A stretch of 12,006 nucleotides of DNA from CAZWVM01 sp964637705 (lineage in GTDB: Bacteria; UBA8481). A program made the position numbers and the translations under genes. Under the pieces are notes generated by a model. That model was not told where the DNA came from. It made no database searches and saw only the letters and a list, made by a program, of their open reading frames with translations. Location of the stretch: contig CAZWVM010000109.1 in assembly GCA_964637705.1 (NCBI GenBank), positions 1 through 12,006 on the forward strand. The letters run 5' to 3'. Each line of letters begins with the position of its first letter. Position 1 is the first letter of the stretch. Shown here in pieces: positions 1-7,563 of this stretch.

Positions 1-3000
1 CCTGGACCCTGCGCGCGCAGGTCGACTCGAACGTCCTCTCCTACACGGACAACGGATTGGACTCGCTGACGAGCTACGCCTACCGGCTGACCTCGGTGGA
101 CACGGGTTCGACGTATGAGAACCAGTCCTTCTTCTCGGATTCGATCGCGGTCGAGACGACCACGGCTCTGGCCTTCGCGCCGCGCGTCTGGTACGTGAAC
201 GACACGGCGACGGGGGCGGGCGACTCCTTCACCTCGGCCGTCGGCTCCGACGCCAACAACGGGCAGGCGCCGAACACGCCGTTCCTGCGCGTGGACTCGG
301 CGGTCCGGTCCCTGCGCGCGGGCGACACGATTGTCATCGACGCCGGGTATTTCCGGTGCGACACGCTCGTCGTCGACACCTGGCCCGTCTGGATCATGGG
401 CGTCGACTCGACGCTCTCGATCATCGACTTCGCGGATTCCACCGAGGCCGGTTTCAAATCCCTCTACCTGCTCTCGACCCAGCGCATCACGGTCCGGGAC
501 CTCGCGATCCGGAACGGCCGACGCGGCGTCCTCGCGCGCTGGACCGACACCTCGACGCTTCAGAACCTCGACATCTCCGGCTGCGACGGAGGGATCCTCT
601 TGGAGTGGTCGGTGGAGAGCGTGACGATCGAGAACTGCCGCCTGCACAACAACGCCTGGGGCGGTCTCGTGACGAGCGACGCCCAGCGGAACCGGATCCG
701 CGGCAACTACGCGCACAACAACGTCGGCTCGGGGCTGATGCTGGGCTGGAGTTCCCTGAACAACGTCGTGCAGGACAACCGCTGCGAAATGAACACGGAC
801 AAGGGCCTGGCGGCCTTCGACCAGTCCTCGAACAACCAGTTCATCGGGAACCGCTCCGACTCCAACGCCCAGGCCGGCATCGAGTGCTGGAACACGTCGT
901 GCACGCAGGTTCTCCGGTCGAACGTCTTCTCGGGCAACCAGAGCTACGGCGTCTACATCAACGGCGCCTACGGCTCGACCCTGGAGTCGAACGTCGTGCA
1001 GTCGGGGAACGCCACGGGCCTCCAGCTGACGAACGCCGGGGATCTCGCCCTGCGCTGGAACACGGCCGACTCGAACGCGGGCGCGGGCGTCTATGCCGTG
1101 AATTCTCCGCGATCGGTCTACGACACCAACACCGTGACGCGCAATCTCTCCAAGGGGCTGCAACTCGAGATGAGCGACACGCTCTCGAACGTCCGGGGCA
1201 ACACGGTGACCGCGAACGGAAACGACGGAATCGCCTTCGCCAACGGAAGCGACTCGATCTTCGCCTCGGGCAACATCATTCGGTCGAACGCTTCCTCCGG
1301 CATCGCGCTCTGGCAGGCGCGGGGCGTCGTGCTCGCGGGCAACACCTGCGAATCGAACACGGGGAACGGGATCTGGACCGGGTCCGGCTCGAACGACCTG
1401 TCGATCCGGAACAACCTCCTGCGCTGGAACCGCAATTCCGGGATCAGCCTCTCCGACGTGGCGGGCCCGGCGAATGTCGTCATCGGCAACGAGATAGACT
1501 CGAACGCGGACTGGGGCCTCTATCTCAACGGCAACGTCTGGAACATCACCGTCGCGAAGAACAACATCATCGCGGAGGCGGGAGAGACGAACGCGATCCT
1601 CAATGACAATGTCGGTGCGACGGAATTCCGGCGCAACTGGTTCGGCACGACCGATTCGACGGTCGTGAAGAGCCTCTTCAACGGCACGGGCGCCGCGACG
1701 GCGGTGTACATCCCGTTCCGGCTCGCCCCGGCCGACACGGCGGCGAACCGCGACACGGTGGCCCCGAAGGCCCCGGACACGGTGGCGGCGACGGCCAGGA
1801 CCTCGAACTCGATCACGCTCCAGTGGTCGCCGTCCTCGACGTCGGAGGAGGCGGAGGCCGCGCCGCAGGTGAGCGGCTACCGCGTGTACCGGGCGAACGA
1901 CGAGACCTCGTCGGCCTGGACCTTCCGCGGGCAGACCTCCGCGGCGACGCTCTCCTACACCGACGGCGGCCTCTCCGGCTCCACGAAGTACGCCTACCGG
2001 GTGACGACCATCGACACGTCGCTACCCTACATCAACGAGTCCTTCTACTCCGACTCGATCGGCGTGGAGACGACGACGTCGTCGGTCGCCGCGGTGAAGA
2101 TCGCGGCCGTGTACGTGTCGGAGGCGAACACGGAGTGGGTGCTCCTGTATAACGCCGGAGGAACGGCGGTGAACGTCCAGAACTGGACGCTGAGGGACAA
2201 CGGGGCGATCGACGCGACGCTCCCCGATTCGACGCTTCCGCCGGGCGGCTGGTTCCTCCTGGCCGACGCGGCCTACAACGGGTCGAAGGACTACGCGGGC
2301 TGGCCGAACGCGGACCGGCTCGAGGACATCACGCACACGAATACCAACGACGGCGTGACGCTGGTGGATTCGACCGGCGCGACGATCGACGCGGCCGGCT
2401 GGGGCAATGCCGGCATCGACTCCGAGGGCGCCACGCCTTCGAACCCGTCCGCGCGCGCGATTCTCGTCCGCAAGGCCCACGCGCTCTCGACGCTGGTCGA
2501 TCTGTACGTCGGCGGGCGCGACGAGAAGGGCGGAGCGGGCTTCGATTCCGGAGACAACGCGACGGACTTCCTCGCGATTCCGCCGGCGGATTCGCCCTCA
2601 TGGACGCTCCGCAGCGCGGTGTCGGGGTCCGCTCCGGAGACCCCGGCGCAGAAGACGACGGTGGTGAAGATCTTCTCCCACGCCGGTTCCTCGACGCGCT
2701 ACAAGAACGAGACGGGCGTGGTGGCGGCGATTCTCTTCGTACAGGGCGACACCACCGCGACCGGGACGCTCACTGACTTCCGCGTCTCGGCGACGGACGC
2801 CATCGCGGCCGGCAACTTCGCGGCCGTGAAACTCTACAGGGACAACGACCTGAACGGGACGCTTGGAGCCTCCGACAGCTTCGTCGCGACGCTCATCCCG
2901 AACGGCAATTCGGCCTGGGAGTCGACAAGCATGGCCTTCGCCTTCAATGCGCTCACGGGCGAGACCTTCCTCGTGGTCTTGGACTGCTCCTCGACGGTGA

Positions 3001-6000
3001 CGACAGGAGAGACGTTCCAGGCGACGATCGGCCTGCGCACGGCCAAGGGCTCGGGCGCGGAATCCGGTCCGACGGTCGCGCGCACGAACACGGGCGTGAT
3101 CACGCTTTCGAACATGAGCCAGCTCACGGTCACAAAGAACGCGGCCATTCCGAACGACACGGTGGCTCCGACCGCGGACACGCAGACGGTCATCGCCTTC
3201 CGCGTCGCCGGCGACCCGCTCGGAGACACGCTGGTCCTCTTCGCGGTCTCGAATGCGGGGAACCTCGACTCGGACGACATCGCCCAGGTTCGCCTCTGGC
3301 GCGACGCGAACAGCGATTCGACCTGGTCGTCGGGCGACCAGCTCGTCTCGACGCTCATCGCCCAGCCGGGGCGAGCGTGGGCCGACACCCAGCTTTCCCA
3401 CGGCATCGGTGCGGGCGCGAACTTCGTCGTGACGATCGACCTCGGATCCGCCACGAACGGGGAGAGCTTCGCGGCCTTCATCAGCGCGAACACGGTGAGG
3501 TGCACGGGGACGGAGACGGGGCCGGCGTCGAACGTGACCGAGACGGGACGCATCACGGTCTCCGCGCTCATGAACGTGCGCGTGATCCTCTCCGAGGCCA
3601 ACAGCCAGGGCGCTCCCGACTTCATCGAACTCTGGGTGCTCGACGACGGTAACGGCGGCGCGGGCGTGAACCTGGCGGGTTGGAAGGCGGGCGACGTCAC
3701 GCCCACGGCCGCGGACACGCAGAAGATCCTCGGCGATACGGACAACTCGGGCTCCGTCGACACGATCGTCTGGGCGCGCACGGGCGACCGGATCGTCATC
3801 TACGACGCGGCGGGCACGGACAGCGACGTCGCGGTGGGCGGCGTGATCGACGTCTACACGGCGTCCCTGACCGTCGGGGGAACGGACGACGAGGTGGTCC
3901 TGTACGACGCGACGGGCACGGCGCGCGACGCGGTCTGCTGGGCGGATCGAAGCGGAAGCCATAGCGACGCGGGCGACATGACGGCTGTCATGGCCCTCGG
4001 CCAATGGAAGTCTCCGTCCGCCAGCGAGAACGGTTGCGCGACCCCGCGCACGACGGGCGGCTTCGCGGCGCCCTTCTCGCTGCAACGCGGCGGCGTCCTG
4101 GATCGCGACACCTACCTCGACTGGGGCGAGGCCGCGGCCACGCCCGGCGCGGCGAACTCCATCGAGTCACCCTGCATCGCCCCGGCCCGGCTCGCGAACG
4201 TCCGTCTCGCGGATGTCCCGAACGATCTCGGCGGGACGATGCGTCTCACCTGGACCGCGGACACCACGAACGCGGACTTCAAGGAGTACCGCGTGTACTT
4301 CGAGACGTATCCGCTGGCGATGCTTCTGGATTCGAGCGTCCTGCCCTTCACGACGATCACGGATTCCTCGACGTCGACATACAACTTCACCTCGCTGACC
4401 GACGGCGAGTCTCGCTACGCGGCGATCACGTGCGTCGATTCCTGGGGCCTGGAATACCGGTTCGGCCTGGCCGATACCGGCCCCGCGTGCTCGATCAGGA
4501 ACGTCACCGGCGTGCCGCGCCTCGTGTTGAACGAGTTCAACTCGCAGGGCACGGGCGGGAACGGCGACACGGATTACATCGAGATCAAGGTCATCGACGA
4601 CGGCAACCCGGCGGGCGACCTCTCGATCACCGGATGGAAGATCTCCTGGTGGAACGGAGCGGTCATCACGAAGACGCTCGGGAGCGCGACCGTCACGACC
4701 GGCGACTACATCCACCTGAGGCACAGTTCCTCGGAGGCCGACGACGTCGACTCCTCGGGCGACAACGTCCTGAACCTCTACAGCGCCAACACGGGCCTGA
4801 CGGCGGGCTCCGGCTTCGTGCGCCTGACGACGGCCACGGATTCCCCGGTTGACTTCGTCTTCTATGCCGACCGCCTGACGGCGCCGGCGGCGGGCGCGCT
4901 CACCGTGGTGCGCGCGATGATCGACACCGGGATGTGGGCGCCCGACACGGTGAACAACGCGGCCGTCAATTCCTACCTGACGAGCGGCGCCTTCACGGCG
5001 GGCATGGTCTGCGCCCGAGACGGGAGCGGGAGCGACACCTACAACAGCCGCGACGACTGGAACGTGACGCTCGCCCGCACGCCGGGCGCGGCGAACTCGG
5101 GCGTCGAGCACCCGATCACGGTGCCGGATTCGCGGACGGTACGCGTCTTCCGCGACGCGCCCGGCGACTTCGGCGGTGCCCTGGAGGTGCGTTGGGACAC
5201 GATCACGTCGCTCACGGACTTCGCGCGCTACAACGTCTACATCGACAGCCGGCCGATCGGGGCGAGGATCGACACGTCGACGCTCGTTCCCGATTCGACC
5301 GTCGCCGACTCCTCCGTCGGCACGGCCACGGTCTCCGGATTCGTCAACGGCGAGAGCTACTGGGTCGTCGTGACGGTCGCGGACACGTGGGGTCACGAGA
5401 AACGGCTGGCCTTGACGGAAACCGGGCCGGTGGCGCCCGCGGTCAACATCACGGGCACGCCGCGGATGATCTTCACGGAGGTGAAATTCGCGAACACCGA
5501 CACGTCGGAGTTCATCGAGATCCTGGTTCTCGACGACGGAAACGCCTCCGGCGGCCTCTCGCTCTCGGGATTCAAGGTGGCCCAGGACGACACGGCGGCC
5601 GGCGACCTGCACGTCTTCGGCGCCGTCCAGGTGCAGGATTCGGACCTTGTCGTCCTGAGGAAAGACGCCGGGTCGAGCGAGTCCGACTCGGGTGGGGATG
5701 GCGTGGTCAACATCTACGGCGTCGGGATGAACCTGCCGGAGAGCGAGGAGGGACTCTTCCTCATCTCCGCCGGCGGCGACACGATCCTCGACTTCGTCTT
5801 CTGGTCGATCCGCGACGGCGCGATGACGGCGACGGAGCAGAGGGATCTCTCCTACGCGATCGCCCGCGGCGCCTGGGCTTCTCTCGGCGTCAACGACAAC
5901 AACGCCCGCAATCCGCTTGTCCGCTCCGACTTCGACAACGACTCCTCGATCACCCGCAACCGGTTCCACCAGGACAACAACGGGGACACCGACTGGGCGA

Positions 6001-7388
6001 TCGATTCGGTTCCGACGCCGGGCGCCCTGACGACGATCCTCGAGGCGCCCTTCGCGGCGCCCGCGGCGGTGGCAGGCACGGATGCGAATGACGTGGCCGG
6101 GGACCTCGGCGGCAAGATCCGGGTGACCTGGACGGCGGTCGTCGCCAGCGACCTGCACCATTACAACGTCTATCGCGAGACGACGGCGATCCCGGCGAGG
6201 CTATACGACACGGGCATTCCCTCGCGCGACACGGCGGGTCCGACGGAGACGTCTCTCGTCGTCTCGGGCCTGAACAACGGCGAGACCTACTGGTTCGCGG
6301 TCACGGCCGTGGATTCGTGGGGCAACGAACTGAAGACCGGTCTGCTCTCGGATTCGGCGGTCCCGGCGGTCAACATCACCGGCGAGACGCTCCTCATCAC
6401 GGAGGTCTCCTTCAAGGAGCAGGCCGACGGCGTGAACGGTTACGACTGGATCGAGATCCGGGTCGTGGAGGACGGAAACGCCACGGGCGGGATCGACCTG
6501 ACCGGCATGAGGCTCTGGACACGCGACGGATCGAAGGTCGTCGGCGGCGTCACGGCGCACTCGGGCGACTTCATCGTCGTTCATGCGGCTGCGGGCGTCG
6601 ACGAGGCCGACTCGATGGCCGGCAACGGCGACGGTGTGATCGACTTATACGGTCTGCCGGCTCTCACCGGAACCGACAATTATGTCTCCCTCTTCAAGGT
6701 CGGCGGCGACACCGAGGACTTCGTCTCCTGGGTCGACGCGGGCGGTTACGCGGCGGCGGAGAGCACGATCGTGGGTCTTGCCATCGCGGCGGGACAATGG
6801 ACGGATGTCGACGGCGGCGGCGCGGGCGCGAACGACGGCGTCATGTCGGATTCCGTCTCCACGAACTGGTCCATCAAGCGGACGCCCGACACGGCGGACG
6901 CGAGCACGATGGCGGAGTGGGGCTTCGATTCCTCGCCCACGCCGGGGACGCGCAACGACTCCGGAACGCTCTGGCGCATCACGGGAACCCTGGATCTCGA
7001 GAGCCGCGCCCTGGACACGAACTGCACCGTGACGATCGGGAACGGCACCGAGACCTACATCACGTCGTCGGACGCGTCGGGTTCCTACGTCCAGCGCGTC
7101 GTCGCCGGCACCTACTCGATCACGGCGGAGACGACTCATTACCTGCGGCGGAGACTGACGGGCATCGCTGTCGCGACATCGTCGGCCGTGAACCAGGACG
7201 TCGGCCGGATGTACGCCGGCGACGCCAACGGCGACAACCGGATCGACGTCTACGACGCGTCGATCACGAAATACGCGGTCGACCGCCAGACCGGCGACGC
7301 GCGCGCGGACCACGTCGATGCGGTCGGCACACTCGACGCGGCGGATCTGCAGGCGGTGAGGAACAACTTCGGGAGACGAGGGGACTAG
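1..7388 (+). CDS. Giant extracellular multidomain protein, 3' part (beta-helix, FN3, lamin-tail repeats, C-terminal dockerin)
   Basis: The reading frame starts at base 3 and is open from the left edge to a TAG stop at 7386-7388, giving 2461 codons in view. A TTG at 57 is the first start-like codon in the window, but bases 3-56 in the same frame encode the front of the same FN3 domain (WTLRAQ...LSYTDNG, matching WTFRGQ...LSYTDGG in the next FN3). The true start is therefore upstream. Domain order by base: FN3 end 3-170, parallel beta-helix 186-1730, FN3 1752-2085, LTD-like 2091-2655, two ~155-residue modules 2649-3570, LTD/FN3 cassettes 3570-6957, CarboxypepD_reg-like 6963-7215, dockerin 7218-7385. 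There is no visible hydrolase or protease motif, no LPXTG and no C-terminal type IX sorting domain. It is most likely a secreted or surface structural/adhesive protein attached through its dockerin. The existence of the gene is certain; its function is inferred only from domain architecture. Confidence 0.93.
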   Translation, partial: WTLRAQVDSNVLSYTDNGLDSLTSYAYRLTSVDTGSTYENQSFFSDSIAVETTTALAFAPRVWYVNDTATGAGDSFTSAVGSDANNGQAPNTPFLRVDSAVRSLRAGDTIVIDAGYFRCDTLVVDTWPVWIMGVDSTLSIIDFADSTEAGFKSLYLLSTQRITVRDLAIRNGRRGVLARWTDTSTLQNLDISGCDGGILLEWSVESVTIENCRLHNNAWGGLVTSDAQRNRIRGNYAHNNVGSGLMLGWSSLNNVVQDNRCEMNTDKGLAAFDQSSNNQFIGNRSDSNAQAGIECWNTSCTQVLRSNVFSGNQSYGVYINGAYGSTLESNVVQSGNATGLQLTNAGDLALRWNTADSNAGAGVYAVNSPRSVYDTNTVTRNLSKGLQLEMSDTLSNVRGNTVTANGNDGIAFANGSDSIFASGNIIRSNASSGIALWQARGVVLAGNTCESNTGNGIWTGSGSNDLSIRNNLLRWNRNSGISLSDVAGPANVVIGNEIDSNADWGLYLNGNVWNITVAKNNIIAEAGETNAILNDNVGATEFRRNWFGTTDSTVVKSLFNGTGAATAVYIPFRLAPADTAANRDTVAPKAPDTVAATARTSNSITLQWSPSSTSEEAEAAPQVSGYRVYRANDETSSAWTFRGQTSAATLSYTDGGLSGSTKYAYRVTTIDTSLPYINESFYSDSIGVETTTSSVAAVKIAAVYVSEANTEWVLLYNAGGTAVNVQNWTLRDNGAIDATLPDSTLPPGGWFLLADAAYNGSKDYAGWPNADRLEDITHTNTNDGVTLVDSTGATIDAAGWGNAGIDSEGATPSNPSARAILVRKAHALSTLVDLYVGGRDEKGGAGFDSGDNATDFLAIPPADSPSWTLRSAVSGSAPETPAQKTTVVKIFSHAGSSTRYKNETGVVAAILFVQGDTTATGTLTDFRVSATDAIAAGNFAAVKLYRDNDLNGTLGASDSFVATLIPNGNSAWESTSMAFAFNALTGETFLVVLDCSSTVTTGETFQATIGLRTAKGSGAESGPTVARTNTGVITLSNMSQLTVTKNAAIPNDTVAPTADTQTVIAFRVAGDPLGDTLVLFAVSNAGNLDSDDIAQVRLWRDANSDSTWSSGDQLVSTLIAQPGRAWADTQLSHGIGAGANFVVTIDLGSATNGESFAAFISANTVRCTGTETGPASNVTETGRITVSALMNVRVILSEANSQGAPDFIELWVLDDGNGGAGVNLAGWKAGDVTPTAADTQKILGDTDNSGSVDTIVWARTGDRIVIYDAAGTDSDVAVGGVIDVYTASLTVGGTDDEVVLYDATGTARDAVCWADRSGSHSDAGDMTAVMALGQWKSPSASENGCATPRTTGGFAAPFSLQRGGVLDRDTYLDWGEAAATPGAANSIESPCIAPARLANVRLADVPNDLGGTMRLTWTADTTNADFKEYRVYFETYPLAMLLDSSVLPFTTITDSSTSTYNFTSLTDGESRYAAITCVDSWGLEYRFGLADTGPACSIRNVTGVPRLVLNEFNSQGTGGNGDTDYIEIKVIDDGNPAGDLSITGWKISWWNGAVITKTLGSATVTTGDYIHLRHSSSEADDVDSSGDNVLNLYSANTGLTAGSGFVRLTTATDSPVDFVFYADRLTAPAAGALTVVRAMIDTGMWAPDTVNNAAVNSYLTSGAFTAGMVCARDGSGSDTYNSRDDWNVTLARTPGAANSGVEHPITVPDSRTVRVFRDAPGDFGGALEVRWDTITSLTDFARYNVYIDSRPIGARIDTSTLVPDSTVADSSVGTATVSGFVNGESYWVVVTVADTWGHEKRLALTETGPVAPAVNITGTPRMIFTEVKFANTDTSEFIEILVLDDGNASGGLSLSGFKVAQDDTAAGDLHVFGAVQVQDSDLVVLRKDAGSSESDSGGDGVVNIYGVGMNLPESEEGLFLISAGGDTILDFVFWSIRDGAMTATEQRDLSYAIARGAWASLGVNDNNARNPLVRSDFDNDSSITRNRFHQDNNGDTDWAIDSVPTPGALTTILEAPFAAPAAVAGTDANDVAGDLGGKIRVTWTAVVASDLHHYNVYRETTAIPARLYDTGIPSRDTAGPTETSLVVSGLNNGETYWFAVTAVDSWGNELKTGLLSDSAVPAVNITGETLLITEVSFKEQADGVNGYDWIEIRVVEDGNATGGIDLTGMRLWTRDGSKVVGGVTAHSGDFIVVHAAAGVDEADSMAGNGDGVIDLYGLPALTGTDNYVSLFKVGGDTEDFVSWVDAGGYAAAESTIVGLAIAAGQWTDVDGGGAGANDGVMSDSVSTNWSIKRTPDTADASTMAEWGFDSSPTPGTRNDSGTLWRITGTLDLESRALDTNCTVTIGNGTETYITSSDASGSYVQRVVAGTYSITAETTHYLRRRLTGIAVATSSAVNQDVGRMYAGDANGDNRIDVYDASITKYAVDRQTGDARADHVDAVGTLDAADLQAVRNNFGRRGD
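3..170 (+). other. Fibronectin type III domain, C-terminal part
   Basis: The segment ends in YAYRLTSVDTG...SFFSDSIAVETTT. This aligns almost residue for residue with the end of the FN3 at 1752-2085 (YAYRVTTIDTS...SFYSDSIGVETTT). It carries the usual FN3 strand F/G signature (Y-x-Y-R-[LV]-T-x-x-D). The front half of the domain lies off the left edge. Its close match to the second FN3 suggests that upstream sequence repeats the same FN3/beta-helix arrangement. Confidence 0.8.
186..1730 (+). other. Right-handed parallel beta-helix domain with DUF1565-type lead-in
   Basis: The domain opens with WYVNDTATGAGDSFTSAVG, followed by SDANNG, P-x-T-P-F-x-x-V-x-x-A and L-R-A-G-D-T-I-V-I-D-A-G-Y. This is the usual lead-in to DUF1565/NosD-like beta-helices. 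It then shows about 15 coils, each marked by a G-[ILV] turn from RGV (522) to WGLYLNG (1512). The mean spacing is about 71 bases, or 23.6 residues. The coils are Asn-rich (SN, GN, NN), as in asparagine ladders. The helix ends with RRNWFGTTDS at 1629, a common cap. Such folds occur in polysaccharide lyases and in surface adhesins. No clear catalytic residue set is visible, so a binding or structural role is preferred, though carbohydrate activity cannot be excluded. Confidence 0.85.
1752..2085 (+). other. Fibronectin type III domain
   Basis: The segment begins DTVAPKAPDTVAATA and has the FN3 hallmarks: S-x-T-L-Q-W-S-P-S in strand B/C, G-Y-R-V-Y-R in strand C', L-x-Y-T-D near strand E, and Y-A-Y-R-V-T-T-I-D in strand F. 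It ends at SIGVETTT. It links the beta-helix to the first lamin-tail-like domain and probably acts as a spacer. Confidence 0.88.
2091..2655 (+). other. Lamin-tail-like (LTD) domain
   Basis: The recognisable features are an opening strand V-x-V-S-E-A-N-T-E-W-V-L-L-Y-N, then N-W-T-L-R-D-N, L-P-P-G-G-W-F-L-L-A-D, and N-D-G-V-T-L-V-D-S-T-G followed by D-A-A-G-W-G. This strand order is typical of bacterial LTD domains, which are Ig-like beta-sandwiches of exported proteins. After it come R-A-I-L-V-R-K and D-F-L-A-I-P-P, as in the closing part of such domains. It is more divergent than the four LTDs at 3570-6957 and lacks their D-D-G-N motif. Confidence 0.75.
2649..3570 (+). repeat. Two tandem copies of an unrecognised ~155-residue module
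   Basis: Copy 1 spans about 2649-3117 and copy 2 about 3117-3570. They share a core V-[KR]-L-[YW]-R-D, then a short Asn/Asp-rich stretch, then D-x-[FL]-V-[AS]-T-L-I (copy 1 VKLYRDNDLNG, copy 2 VRLWRDANSDS). Both have a later F-[LV]-V-[VT]-[LI]-D strand, then G-E-[TS]-F and a G-x-E-[ST]-G-P motif, and both close with a TG-[VR]-I-T-[LV]-S strand. The Asp/Asn-rich stretch between strands suggests a beta-sandwich with a calcium-binding or exposed acidic loop. I cannot assign a named family. The copies have diverged, so this is an old duplication. Confidence 0.65.
3570..6962 (+). repeat. LTD-FN3 super-repeat, period about 312 residues (four LTDs, three FN3s)
   Basis: Four lamin-tail domains start near 3570, 4512, 5457 and 6387. 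Each has [ILV]-x-[LIF]-[ST/N]-E near its start, then F/Y/W-I-E-[IL] and a D-D-G-N motif (E-D-G-N in the last). Each closes with T-P-G-[AT] before a linker. The D-D-G-N motifs fall at 3642, 4596, 5532 and 6468, spaced 954, 936 and 936 bases. The first three LTDs are each followed by an FN3 with D-[LF]-G-G, W-[TD], Y-[RN]-V-Y and a D-[ST]-W-G strand. The FN3 D-x-G-G motifs at 4224, 5166 and 6102 are spaced 942 and 936. N-[VI]-T-G linkers join each FN3 to the next LTD. The array is likely a long rigid stalk; the fourth LTD is followed by the C-terminal dockerin region instead of an FN3. Confidence 0.85.
6963..7215 (+). other. Carboxypeptidase-regulatory-like beta-sandwich
   Basis: The segment reads W-R-I-T-G-T-L, then C-T-V-T-I-G-N-G, T-S-S-D-A-S-G-S-Y and V-V-A-G-T-Y-S-I-T-A, and ends before the dockerin. 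The D-A-S-G-x-[YF] plus [VA]-x-G-T-Y-x-[IL] pattern is the usual signature of CarboxypepD_reg-like domains. These often sit directly before bacterial dockerins. It is probably a spacer rather than an enzyme. Confidence 0.7.
7218..7385 (+). other. C-terminal dockerin type I-like domain
   Basis: The segment starts GDANGDNRIDVYDA, which contains a canonical 12-residue calcium loop D-A-N-G-D-N-R-I-D-V-Y-D with acidic or amide residues at positions 1, 3, 5, 9 and 12. About 30 residues later comes a second loop, H-V-D-A-V-G-T-L-D-A-A-D, followed by L-Q-A-V-R-N-N-F-G. Here positions 3, 9 and 12 are Asp but position 1 is His and position 5 is Val, so calcium binding at this site is likely weak or lost. 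Dockerins bind cohesin domains and attach proteins to a scaffold or to the cell surface. The protein ends six residues after this helix. The neighbouring gene opens with a cohesin-like domain. Confidence 0.82.
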
Positions 7389-7430
7389 CGATTTGCGATG
7401 TTCGATTTGCGATTGGCAATTTGCGATTTG
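7389..7430 (+). repeat. Three tandem 14-bp units directly after the stop codon of gene 1
   Basis: The units are 7389-7402, 7403-7416 and 7417-7430. The core CGATTTGCGAT is exact in the first two; the third has CAATTTGCGAT. The last three bases of each unit vary. The array begins at the first base after the TAG stop. By my count its G+C is 18 of 42 (43%), against about two-thirds in the surrounding genes. It has no convincing hairpin. It resembles the ATTTGCGATTT-like words I recall from intergenic DNA of some high-GC environmental bacteria, but I cannot verify that here. Its role is unknown. Confidence 0.85.
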
Positions 7431-7446
7431 AGGGAAGAGAGGGTGG
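7431..7446 (+). promoter_or_regulatory. Purine-rich tract, possible ribosome binding region of gene 2
   Basis: AGGGAAGAGAGGGTGG lies 9 bases before a TTG at 7456, in frame with gene 2, and 24 bases before the ATG at 7471. It resembles a Shine-Dalgarno sequence for the TTG. A second candidate, AGGGGAG at 7480-7486, lies 8 bases before an in-frame GTG at 7495. No promoter boxes could be recognised in the 82-bp spacer. Confidence 0.3.
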
Positions 7447-7470
7447 ACTGAGATTTTGAACGAGCGGCGG

Positions 7471-7563
7471 ATGGAGAGCAGGGGAGAGCGTGGCGTGAGC
7501 GCCTTGTCGCTCGTGCCTCTCCTCGTCGCCGCCCTCCTGCTCGCCCTCGTCCCGGCCACCGCG
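7471..7563 (+). other. Sec signal peptide of gene 2
   Basis: MESRGERG is followed by a hydrophobic run, LVPLLVAALLLALV, and then P-A-T-A-H-S. The A-T-A motif at residues 29-31 fits signal peptidase I cleavage before His32. There is no lipobox cysteine, so this is not a lipoprotein signal. Export across the inner membrane is well supported; the final location is not known. Confidence 0.85.

Noticed and set aside
57..62. TTG at 57 as the start of gene 1
   Set aside because: The same frame is open from base 3 and encodes the front of the FN3 domain, matching the second FN3 (LSYTDNG versus LSYTDGG). The gene is truncated by the window edge.
4167..6161. 664-codon reverse-strand open frame inside gene 1
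   Set aside because: It is antisense to the LTD-FN3 array. The Arg/Val/Asp-rich composition is what reverse reading of GAC/GTC/GCG codons gives. The forward frame has recognisable domains.
7377..7385. RGD tripeptide at the extreme C-terminus of gene 1, as an integrin-binding motif
   Set aside because: It is a three-residue match in an Arg- and Asp-rich tail after the dockerin. There is no evidence of a eukaryotic host partner.
7389..7470. Rho-independent terminator or promoter in the spacer
   Set aside because: No stem of useful length followed by a T tract is present; the only inverted repeat is a 4-bp ATTG/CAAT pair at 7412-7420. No -35/-10 pair could be supported.
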